From: CAYQEC01 sp964569015
Lineage (GTDB): Bacteria; Actinomycetota; Acidimicrobiia; Spongiisociales; UBA5794
DNA length: 46,582 nucleotides
Direction of reading: 5' to 3'
Assembly (NCBI GenBank): GCA_964569015.1
Contig: CAZMSN010000008.1
Span: forward strand, 1 to 46,582
Made by a program: the position numbers and the translations under genes. Positions 8,193 to 14,944 of the stretch are shown in pieces. Numbering within the stretch: the stretch's first letter is position 1; each line of letters begins with the position of its first letter. The notes beneath the pieces were generated by a model. The model searched no databases. It was not told the origin of the DNA and saw nothing but the letters and a program-made list of their open reading frames with translations.

Positions 8193-8762
8193 GTGGACCT
8201 CAAGACCGTCGTCGCCGAGCGCGCCCGGATCGAGGGTGAGCTGATCCTGGTGGACGAGTTCCTCAACCATCGGGTCGAGCCCGACGTGATGGACTCGGTC
8301 GGAAGAGACCTCGCCGCCCGTTTCTCGGTCGACGCCCCCGATGTGGTGATCACCGCCGAAGCGTCCGGCATTCCCCCGGCGCTGATGTGCGCGCGGGCAC
8401 TCGGCATCGCCATGGTCTATGCCAAGAAGTACCTCGGCACCGGGGAGCGCTACACGTTCGCCCGCGAGGTCGCATCCCCGACCAAGGGGGTCGAGTACCG
8501 GGTCGAGATCGCGCGGCGGGTGCTCAATCCCGGGCTCCGGGTGCTGATCATCGACGATTTCCTCGCGCGCGGCCGAACCGCCGAGGCGCTCGGCGAGATC
8601 GTGCTCGAGGCGGGCTGTGATGTGGTCGGGTTCGGATTCGCCATCGAGAAGGTGTGGCAGCGGGGCCGGGAGCGACTCGAGCACCACGGATGGCCCGTCT
8701 TCTCGCTCGTCGAGATCGAGAGTGCCGACGGGGCGGGAATCGTGTTCCGGGAGTCGCCATGA
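8193..8762 (+). CDS. xpt: xanthine phosphoribosyltransferase
   Basis: Purine salvage enzyme that joins xanthine and PRPP to make XMP. It is 189 aa from the GTG at 8193. The N-terminal VDEFLNHRVEP and the 13-residue PRPP-binding motif VLIIDDFLARGRTA match the Xpt family. The EASGIPPALMCARALGI block and the AKKYLGTGERYTFAREV segment support Xpt over adenine phosphoribosyltransferase. Xpt proteins are usually about 190 aa. An ATG at 8184 would add three residues; a still longer frame from 8118 overlaps nth and is unlikely. No purine riboswitch is visible upstream, as the gap to nth is only 68 bases. Confidence 0.9.
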   Translation: MDLKTVVAERARIEGELILVDEFLNHRVEPDVMDSVGRDLAARFSVDAPDVVITAEASGIPPALMCARALGIAMVYAKKYLGTGERYTFAREVASPTKGVEYRVEIARRVLNPGLRVLIIDDFLARGRTAEALGEIVLEAGCDVVGFGFAIEKVWQRGRERLEHHGWPVFSLVEIESADGAGIVFRESP

Positions 8763-8796
8763 CCATCGAGCCGGCGCCTTCTCGCCGCTAGCCGCC

Positions 8797-9192
8797 GTGC
8801 ATCCCTCCCGCATCGCCATCATCGCCGGAGCCGGGCTGGGAGGGGTGTCGCTGCTCGTCCCGTTCCTGTCCGCTCCGTTGCTGGGAACGATCGGGGGAGT
8901 CGAAGCCGATGCTTGGCCCGCAGTGTTCCTGCTCCTCATCCCCGCCGCCACCGCGCTCGTCGGCGACCGCCGAGAAGGATTCGGCCTGATGGCGGCACTC
9001 GCCACCGCCGCTTGTGCCGCCGCCGCCGCCATCTTCGCCGCCGCCAAGGCGGTGGACACGCTCATCGCAGCCCGTGACATACGCGCCAACGGCGTGGCCG
9101 CCCAGGTCGGTCCCGGACCCTGGGTGTTGCTCGCCGCCTGCACCGTCGTGATCGCCGGCATCATCGCTTCGTTGAGCCGCCGAGTGCACTGA
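8797..9192 (+). CDS. small four-helix membrane protein
   Basis: Unrecognised 131-aa protein with about four predicted membrane segments: near IAIIAGAGLGGVSLL, AVFLLLIPAATALVG, AALATAACAAAAAIFAA and WVLLAACTVVIAGIIASL. The GTG at 8797 is chosen because the first helix follows directly. The longer frame from 8617 runs inside xpt. It may be cotranscribed with xpt, whose stop is 34 bases upstream. No motif points to a function. Confidence 0.6.
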   Translation: MHPSRIAIIAGAGLGGVSLLVPFLSAPLLGTIGGVEADAWPAVFLLLIPAATALVGDRREGFGLMAALATAACAAAAAIFAAAKAVDTLIAARDIRANGVAAQVGPGPWVLLAACTVVIAGIIASLSRRVH

Positions 9193-9240
9193 AGATCGCA
9201 CGTCCACGGTGACGCGGAGGCGGAGCCGAACGCGAACCTG

Positions 9241-9510
9241 CTACGTCTGGATGCCGTGGTGGCGCTCGACGATGCGCAGCAGGCGAACGCACAGCGCCAC
9301 CAGCGCCAGCACCACAAAGAGCGCCACCACCACGAAGCCGACCAGCTCGAACCCTGCGAAGTAGGAGTTGCGGCAGCTCCCGATGCCATCGGGACAGAGA
9401 CCCCATCCGGTACCACCGGACCGGATGTCGAGCAGGACGAGCAGAGGCACCAGGGCCACTCCGATGGCGGCAGCGATCAGCGCTCCGATGATGATCCGCA
9501 ATGTGATCAC
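9241..9510 (-). CDS. small membrane protein, unknown
   Basis: Unrecognised 89-aa protein with two strong hydrophobic segments: LRIIIGALIAAAIGVALVPL near the N-terminus and FVVVALFVVLALVALCV near the C-terminus. Between them is a short loop with two cysteines (LCPDGIGSCRNSY) that could form a disulfide outside the cell. The GTG at 9510 is the best start, since the longer frame to 9750 runs antisense to the ThyX gene. It diverges from the ThyX-like gene. Coding is supported by the hydrophobic pattern and high third-position GC only. Confidence 0.55.
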   Translation of the reverse strand: MITLRIIIGALIAAAIGVALVPLLVLLDIRSGGTGWGLCPDGIGSCRNSYFAGFELVGFVVVALFVVLALVALCVRLLRIVERHHGIQT

Positions 9511-9604
9511 GCCGCCGAGGATACTGTTGAACTCGTTGTTTGCAGCCGGCTCACGGCGACTGCTACGGTGAATCACAACCACGTAATTCTGCGTGGATTC
9601 GCCC

Positions 9605-11269
9605 ATGCCCTCAGAGACCTCTCCCCCGCCCGCAGGCGCCTTCCACCACGTCGAGCACTTCACCGCCGACGAGCGCCACATCCTGTCCCGGTTCTTCACG
9701 AACCTCGACGGGCCGGTCTTCGCCATCGTGAACCTCCCCGAGGTCGTCAAGGGGGCGCTGTTCGCCCGCTACAGCAGGTCTCACAAATCGGTGCGGCGCC
9801 TCTTCCTCGACGAGTTCTCGAACATCCCCGAGCTGGGTTGCGACGCCGCGGGCAGCGCTGCCGGTCACGATCCCCTGGTGAATCTCGACCGTGCCGAGTC
9901 TCTGTACGAGCGCGTCTTCACCGAGTTCGGGGACGATTCCGTCGCGCAGCTCGGCGGCGCCCACCTCGCCGTCGAGCAGGCCTCCAACGTCCTCACCAAG
10001 ATCCTGGAGAGAGGGCGGCTGGCGTCGTATCTGGAGCAGAGCACCCGCTACATCTTCTACGACCGGAGACTCGGCGATCGCTATCGCTATGCGATGCCTC
10101 CTGAGATCGCCGCTTCACGGCATCACGGCGAGTACGTCGAGACCATGGAAAGGCTCTTCAGGACATACGCCGATCTCGTGTCGCGACTGGTGCCCTACTA
10201 CGAGACTCTGTACCCGAGGGAGGAAGGCGACTCGAAGCTCGTCTGGACCTCGAGCGTTCGTGCCAAGGCATGCGACGACGTGCGTGGGTTGCTGCCGGCG
10301 GCGACCACCTCCAATGTCGGGATCTTCGCCTCCGGTCAGGCCTTCGAGATGATGCTGGTGCGGATGCAGGCCCATCCCCTCGCCGAGGCCCGCCACTACG
10401 CCGCCCTCATGCTCGCCGAGCTTCGCAAAGTGATCCCATCGTTCATGCGCAGAGTCGACATACCAGATCGGGGAGGCGCCTGGTCCAGCTATCTCTCGCA
10501 AACCGCAGAGGCGACGCAGCTCATCGCCGACCGAATCGAAGAGGAGCCCGAGCCGCGCCCTGAAGTCACCTTGGTCTCCTGGGATCCTGATGCCGAGCAC
10601 AAGATCGTCGCCGCGGCTTTGTACGCCTCCACCGCGCTCCCCGACGACCAGCTGGTTCGCATCGCCAGGGACATGGACCCGGAAACGCGGGCCGAGGTGT
10701 TCCGTGCCTATGTGGGAAAACGCATCAATCGCCGCCACAGGCCGGGACGCGGCATGGAGCGCACCGACTACCGCTTCGACATCCTGTGCGACTACGGCAT
10801 CTTCCGCGATCTCCAGAGACACCGCATCCTCTCCATCGACTGGCAACGACTGTCCCCCCGCCACGGTTACGTCACGCCCGCCGCGATCTCCGACATCGGC
10901 GCAACGGCATCCTGGTCGGAGGCGATGGAGCGCACCGCCCGCCTCCATGCAGTCGTGGCGGCCGACCTGGGCGACGACGTCGCTCAGTACGTCGTACCCT
11001 TCGCCTACAAGATCCGCTTCTACCTCCATCTCAACGCCCGCGAGGCATTCCATCTGCTGGAGCTCCGCACCGGCCGGGGCGGCCATCCCGGATACCGGCG
11101 GGTGTGTCAGGAGATGCACCGGCTGATCCGCGAGCAGGCCGGGCATCACCTCATCGCCGATGCGATGCGCCACGTCGACTATCGCGACTACGACCTCGCC
11201 AGGCTGGAGAGTGAGCGGAGGGCCGAGGCAAGGCGGGCGGCGGCCGGAATCGAGCAGCCGGACTCTTGA
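9605..11269 (+). CDS. double-domain ThyX-like (FAD-dependent thymidylate synthase family) protein
   Basis: A 554-aa protein, about twice the length of ordinary ThyX, with a ThyX-type signature in each half. Canonical ThyX carries Arg-His-Arg-X2-Ser-X4-Ser-X-Arg for flavin and dUMP binding. The N-terminal half has RGRLASYLEQSTR (about residues 136-148), which keeps the spacing but has Gly for His. The C-terminal half has RHRILSIDWQRLSPR (405-419), which keeps RHR but has a longer spacing before the second Ser. Other blocks are GALFARYSRSHKSVRRLFLDEF and TEFGDDSVAQLGGAHLA. Such long homologues are usually annotated as thymidylate synthase, but I cannot tell whether this one methylates dUMP. A GTG at 9593 is an alternative start; neither has a good ribosome site. 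Confidence 0.8.
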   Translation: MPSETSPPPAGAFHHVEHFTADERHILSRFFTNLDGPVFAIVNLPEVVKGALFARYSRSHKSVRRLFLDEFSNIPELGCDAAGSAAGHDPLVNLDRAESLYERVFTEFGDDSVAQLGGAHLAVEQASNVLTKILERGRLASYLEQSTRYIFYDRRLGDRYRYAMPPEIAASRHHGEYVETMERLFRTYADLVSRLVPYYETLYPREEGDSKLVWTSSVRAKACDDVRGLLPAATTSNVGIFASGQAFEMMLVRMQAHPLAEARHYAALMLAELRKVIPSFMRRVDIPDRGGAWSSYLSQTAEATQLIADRIEEEPEPRPEVTLVSWDPDAEHKIVAAALYASTALPDDQLVRIARDMDPETRAEVFRAYVGKRINRRHRPGRGMERTDYRFDILCDYGIFRDLQRHRILSIDWQRLSPRHGYVTPAAISDIGATASWSEAMERTARLHAVVAADLGDDVAQYVVPFAYKIRFYLHLNAREAFHLLELRTGRGGHPGYRRVCQEMHRLIREQAGHHLIADAMRHVDYRDYDLARLESERRAEARRAAAGIEQPDS

Positions 11270-11291
11270 CCGGTCTGCGGTGGCAAAGTCC

Positions 11292-11504
11292 CTACCGGGC
11301 GAGCGGCACCCGCAGCACGAGGTGGCCCTCCTCGATGGTCCACGAGGCGTTCCCCACGAGGGAGTAGTCCAGGAAATCCTTCTCGGCGGCCGCCATGAAG
11401 GCACGCCGAGCCTCGCCTTCCAGCGGCGGGATGCCGCGCTCGGCCACCGCAGCCGCCCGATCACGGAACCGGGAGAGGAACTCTTCGACATCCAGCTCGG
11501 TCAC
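11292..11504 (-). CDS. small conserved-looking protein, unknown
   Basis: A 70-aa acidic protein starting MTELDVEEFLSRF and ending in VGNASWTIEEGHLVLRVPLAR. The GTG start is preceded by a strong GAGGAGG at good spacing, which is the main argument that it is a real gene. No known domain is recognised. The N-terminal half looks helical and the C-terminal third has beta character. It converges with the ThyX-like gene, 22 bases apart. Confidence 0.6.
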   Translation of the reverse strand: MTELDVEEFLSRFRDRAAAVAERGIPPLEGEARRAFMAAAEKDFLDYSLVGNASWTIEEGHLVLRVPLAR

Positions 11505-11611
11505 GCCTGCCTCCTCAAAACGGACTCGACGTGGTCAGCGTACCGGAGAGGCATTCGGCTCGGGCTGTGGCTGCCCGTGGCTCGAAGAGGCACCCTCCTC
11601 GACCGAAGGGC

Positions 11612-12094
11612 TCACCGGCTCGATCGCCGCCGAGAACCTTTCGCCCGAGCTCCTTGAACCGTGACCGGGTGGCGCCATGGCCCTGCGGCCCGCCGAGCCA
11701 GGGATTCGAAATCGGTCTGCTCGAGGATCGCGATCGTGGCATCGCGAACCTCCTGCCACGTCTCCTTCAGTGAGCATCCGGGGTCCATCGGGCACGCGGC
11801 CGGATTGCTGCGAGTGGCGCACTCGATCGGAGCCAGCGGCCCCTGGAAGATGCGGACGATGCGCTCCACGCTGATGTCCGCGGGCGCGTGATTGAGTCGG
11901 TAACCGCCCGATGGGCCTCGCACCGATCGCACGATCCCCGAGCCACGAAGCTGATACATGATCTGTTCCAGGAACGACTGTGGGACATGCGTCCTCGCCG
12001 CGATCTCCTGCAGCTTGACAGGCGCATCACCGGTCTCGAGGGCGAGTGCGAGTACGGCCCGAGTGGCGTAGTCGGTCTTCTTCGTGATCCACAT
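11612..12094 (-). CDS. Rrf2-family transcriptional regulator with three cysteines
   Basis: A 160-aa DNA-binding protein of the Rrf2 family (IscR, NsrR, CymR, RirA relatives). The ATG at 12094 follows a perfect AGGAGG. The N-terminal winged helix is clear: KTDYATRAVLALAL, LQEIAARTHVPQSFLEQIM, then the wing VRSVRGPSGGYRL. Three cysteines occur as Cys-X8-Cys-X5-Cys around residues 109-124 (ECATRS, AACPMD, PGCSLKETW), close to the layout that holds an Fe-S cluster in IscR, NsrR and RirA. It probably senses iron-sulfur, nitric oxide or sulfur status. It diverges from a NitT/TauT-type ABC importer across 140 bases holding palindromes, so it likely controls that importer and itself. The signal is not readable. 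Confidence 0.93.
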   Translation of the reverse strand: MWITKKTDYATRAVLALALETGDAPVKLQEIAARTHVPQSFLEQIMYQLRGSGIVRSVRGPSGGYRLNHAPADISVERIVRIFQGPLAPIECATRSNPAACPMDPGCSLKETWQEVRDATIAILEQTDFESLARRAAGPWRHPVTVQGARAKGSRRRSSR

Positions 12095-12112
12095 CGTTTT
12101 CCTACCTCCTCT

Positions 12113-12140
12113 GTCGAGAATATCAGATAGGTCTGGTATT
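12113..12140. promoter_or_regulatory. candidate Rrf2 operator and promoter of the regulator gene
   Basis: An imperfect palindrome spans 12119-12140, with arms AATATCAGA and TCTGGTATT (8 of 9 positions complementary) around a 4-base centre. It covers the probable -10 (TATTCT on the minus strand) and spacer of the regulator's promoter. The adjacent GTCGAGAATATC at 12113-12124 is the reverse complement, with one mismatch, of GATAATCTCGAC at 12184. Autoregulation is inferred. Confidence 0.45.
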
Positions 12141-12183
12141 GCCCAGATCTCGCGGTCGGTGTATGATCCGGTGGCCTGATGTG

Positions 12184-12205
12184 GATAATCTCGACTTAGA
12201 TTGTC
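12184..12205. promoter_or_regulatory. candidate Rrf2 operator and promoter of the ABC operon
   Basis: GATAATCT and AGATTGTC form an 8-6-8 inverted repeat (7 of 8 positions complementary) upstream of the substrate-binding protein gene. It contains TAATCT, a possible -10, and shares a 12-base element with the regulator's own promoter, read in the direction of each gene. Whether the shared 12-mer is an operator half or simply two similar -10 regions cannot be decided by eye. Confidence 0.4.
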
Positions 12206-12234
12206 GGCATAATAGACACAGGAGGAGAGACAAC

Positions 12235-13281
12235 GTGACAAAGAGGTATCGGAGACCCGGAGGCCGGACGGTTCTCTCCATGGCGGCGTTGCTGGTGGCG
12301 ATGTCCGCCACCGCCTGCTCGTCCGAAGGAACGCAAACACCGTCCGAGGTTCGCCTCGGCTACTTCGCCAACGTCACCCACGCTCCCGCCATCGTCGGCG
12401 TTGCCGATGGCATCTTCGCCGAAGAGCTCGGGGACGACATCACGCTGAGAACGTCGACCTTCAACTCCGGGACCGAAGCGATCACCGCCCTCTTCTCGGA
12501 CGCGCTCGACATATCGTTCATCGGACCCAATCCGGCGATCAACGGCTTCGCACAATCCAACGGCGAGGCGATCCGCATCGTCGCCGGATCGACCTCGGGA
12601 GGGGCTGCCCTCGTCGTGGCGCCCGGCATCGAGACCCCCCAGGACCTCATCGGCAAGAAGATCGCCACCCCGTCGCTCGGCAACACCCAGGACGTGGCCT
12701 TGCGTGCCTGGCTGATGGACCAGGGCCTCACCGCAACTCTCGAGGGCGGCGGTGAGGTCTCGGTGGTCCCCCAGCCGAATGCCCAGACGCTCCAGACCTT
12801 CCGCTCCGGCGACGTCGACGCCGGCTGGGTCCCCGAGCCGTGGGCCACCCGGCTCGTGCTGGAGGGAGGCGGTCACGTGCTGGTGGATGAGCGGGACTTG
12901 TGGCCGGGCGGTGAGTTCGTCACGACCCATCTCATCGTCAGGACAAGTTTCCTGGACGAGCACCCCGATCAGGTGGAAGCGGTGATCCGCGGACTGGTGC
13001 GGGCCATCGACACCGTCAACAGCGATCCCGTCACCGCCCAGGCCACCGTCAACACCGGCATCGAGGAGATCACCGGCAAGATGCTCTCCGCCGAGACCAT
13101 CTCCGGAGCGTGGGCGAACCTCACCTTCACCATCGATCCGATCGCTTCCTCGCTCGCCACGTCGGCAGCCAACGCGGTGGAAGTCGGCCTGCTCGATCCC
13201 GTCGATCTCGACGGCATCTACGACCTCGATCTCCTCAACGAGGTGCTCTCCTCGCTCGGTCGATCCGAGATCCAGCCATGA
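12235..13281 (+). CDS. ABC transporter substrate-binding lipoprotein (NitT/TauT type)
   Basis: A 348-aa periplasmic-type binding protein of the nitrate/sulfonate/taurine family. The GTG at 12235 follows AGGAGGAGA. A basic N-terminus, a hydrophobic stretch (LSMAALLVAMSATA) and a cysteine before SSEG suggest an exported lipoprotein. The body shows the family pattern: LGYFANVTHAPAIVGVADG, TFNSGTEAITALFSDALDI, FIGPNPAI, PQDLIGKKIATPSLG and VDAGWVPEPWATRL. The ligand could be a sulfonate, taurine, a thiamine precursor or another small anion; there is no ssuD- or tauD-like enzyme alongside. First gene of a three-gene operon whose stop overlaps the ATPase start. Confidence 0.92.
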   Translation: MTKRYRRPGGRTVLSMAALLVAMSATACSSEGTQTPSEVRLGYFANVTHAPAIVGVADGIFAEELGDDITLRTSTFNSGTEAITALFSDALDISFIGPNPAINGFAQSNGEAIRIVAGSTSGGAALVVAPGIETPQDLIGKKIATPSLGNTQDVALRAWLMDQGLTATLEGGGEVSVVPQPNAQTLQTFRSGDVDAGWVPEPWATRLVLEGGGHVLVDERDLWPGGEFVTTHLIVRTSFLDEHPDQVEAVIRGLVRAIDTVNSDPVTAQATVNTGIEEITGKMLSAETISGAWANLTFTIDPIASSLATSAANAVEVGLLDPVDLDGIYDLDLLNEVLSSLGRSEIQP

Positions 13282-14069
13282 CCTCCACCCCTCTCGCCGC
13301 TTCGAAACGGACCTCTCCCACCGGGGGCGGCGCGGTCGTCATCCACGACGTCTCGAAGACCTACGGTGACGGGCGCTCGTCCGTCGCAGCTCTGGACAAC
13401 GTCACCCTGAGCGTGGCTGAAGGCGAGTTTGTGTGCCTGCTGGGAGCCTCCGGATGTGGCAAGAGCACCCTGTTGAACCTGATTGCCGGGATCTACCACA
13501 TCGACCAGGGCACCATCGACACCGGAAGCCACCGCGTTGGACTCATATTCCAGGAGCCCGCCCTCTTCCCATGGCTCACCGCTGAACAGAACGTCGACAT
13601 GGCGATGCAGTTTCGCGCAGTCCCACGGGTACAGCGGCATGCCCGCACCGCCGAGCTGCTCGCCCTGGTGAATCTCGATGCCTTCGGAACCTGGCGCCCC
13701 CATCAGCTCTCGGGCGGCATGCAGCAGCGAGTCGCCCTGGCACGGGCCCTCGCTCAGGACGCCGACATCCTGCTGATGGACGAGCCGTTCGGGGCCCTCG
13801 ACGCCATGACCCGCGACGTACTCCACGACGAGCTGGAACGGATCTGGCAGGCTTCCGATCTCACCGTGCTGTTCGTCACCCACAACGTGCGGGAGGCGGT
13901 CCGCCTCGGGGACCGGGTGGTACTGCTCTCGAGCCGGCCGGGCCGGGTCGTCGACGAGTACTCCGTCGGCATCCCCCGCCCGCGCCGGATCGACTCACCA
14001 TCCGTCGCCGAACTCGCCGCCACCGTCACCGATTCGCTGCGGGAGGAGGTGCGGCGCCATGGTCGCTAG
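13278..14069 (+). CDS. ABC transporter ATP-binding protein (NitT/TauT type)
   Basis: A 263-aa ATPase that powers the importer. The Walker A motif is GASGCGKST, the signature is LSGGMQQRVALARAL, Walker B is ADILLMDEPFGALD, and the switch histidine is in VLFVTHNV. The pattern VGLIFQEPALFPWLT around the Q-loop is typical of SsuB/TauB/NrtD. The ATG overlaps the stop of the binding-protein gene by 4 bases (ATGA). The longer frame from 13110 runs inside that gene and is rejected. Its end overlaps the permease gene by 11 bases. Confidence 0.96.
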   Translation: MTSTPLAASKRTSPTGGGAVVIHDVSKTYGDGRSSVAALDNVTLSVAEGEFVCLLGASGCGKSTLLNLIAGIYHIDQGTIDTGSHRVGLIFQEPALFPWLTAEQNVDMAMQFRAVPRVQRHARTAELLALVNLDAFGTWRPHQLSGGMQQRVALARALAQDADILLMDEPFGALDAMTRDVLHDELERIWQASDLTVLFVTHNVREAVRLGDRVVLLSSRPGRVVDEYSVGIPRPRRIDSPSVAELAATVTDSLREEVRRHGR

Positions 14070-14925
14070 CCGGACGCTCGACACCGACCTCCGAGGGCTC
14101 GATGCCCTCGACACTCCGCGGATCGAATCCCGCAACCGTGGCGTCGTCGTGTGGTCGGCGGCATGGCCCAAGCTCCTGGCGATCACCCTGGCGCTGGCAA
14201 CCTGGCAGGTGATCGTGTGGAGCGGGTGGAAGCCAACCTACATCCTCCCCGGTCCCCAAGAGGTTCTGTCACGGCTCGGATCGGAGTTCACTCATTCGAC
14301 CTTCTACCGGGCGGTATCGGTGACACTTCAGCGTGCCGTCACCGGGTTCGCCCTGGCGGCCGTGCTCGGCTCCCTGCTCGGCCTCGCCGTGTCGCAGAGC
14401 CGAATCCTGCGGCGAGGTATCGGCTCGCTCATCACCGGGTTGCAGACCATGCCGTCGATCACCTGGTTCCCGTTCGCCATCCTGGTCTTCAAGCTCAGCG
14501 AGGCCGCCATCCTGTTCGTGATCGTGCTCGGCGCAGGGCCCGCCATCGCCAACGGTCTCATCAGCGGTGTCGACCACATCCCGCCCATCTTGCTGCGCGC
14601 CGGGCGGGTGCTCGGCGCCCGGGGACTTGCCTGGTGGCGCCACGTCATCTTCCCCGCCGCCCTCCCCGGCTACGTGGCCGGACTCAAGCAGGGCTGGGCC
14701 TTCGCCTGGCGGTCGCTGATGGCCGGTGAGATCCTCGTCATCATCGCCTCCCGGCCCTCCATCGGTGTGCGCCTCAAGTTCGCCTACGAGATGGCAGACG
14801 CCGCCGGGCTGATGGCGATGATGCTCGTCGTGCTCTTCATCGGGATCGCGATGGACGGCCTCGTCTTCGGAACCATCGAGCGCCACGTCCGCCGCAACCG
14901 GGGCTTGCTCTCCGCCGGCGACTGA
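14059..14925 (+). CDS. ABC transporter permease (NitT/TauT type)
   Basis: A 288-aa inner-membrane permease with about six helices after a roughly 30-residue cytoplasmic N-terminus. It has the EAA-type loop for contact with the ATPase (ARVLGARGLAWWRHVIFPAALPG) and the family block QTMPSITWFPFAILVF. Last gene of the importer operon, starting inside the ATPase gene. The region after its stop (14926-14944) is too short to hold more than the end of the convergent dnaE gene. Confidence 0.95.
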   Translation: MVASRTLDTDLRGLDALDTPRIESRNRGVVVWSAAWPKLLAITLALATWQVIVWSGWKPTYILPGPQEVLSRLGSEFTHSTFYRAVSVTLQRAVTGFALAAVLGSLLGLAVSQSRILRRGIGSLITGLQTMPSITWFPFAILVFKLSEAAILFVIVLGAGPAIANGLISGVDHIPPILLRAGRVLGARGLAWWRHVIFPAALPGYVAGLKQGWAFAWRSLMAGEILVIIASRPSIGVRLKFAYEMADAAGLMAMMLVVLFIGIAMDGLVFGTIERHVRRNRGLLSAGD

Positions 14926-14944
14926 CCGCGAGCGCTCTCCTGAA

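Noticed and set aside
8025..9416. Minus-strand 463-residue reading frame
   Set aside because: Shadow of xpt and the four-helix membrane protein on the other strand; no recognisable domain and low-complexity composition.
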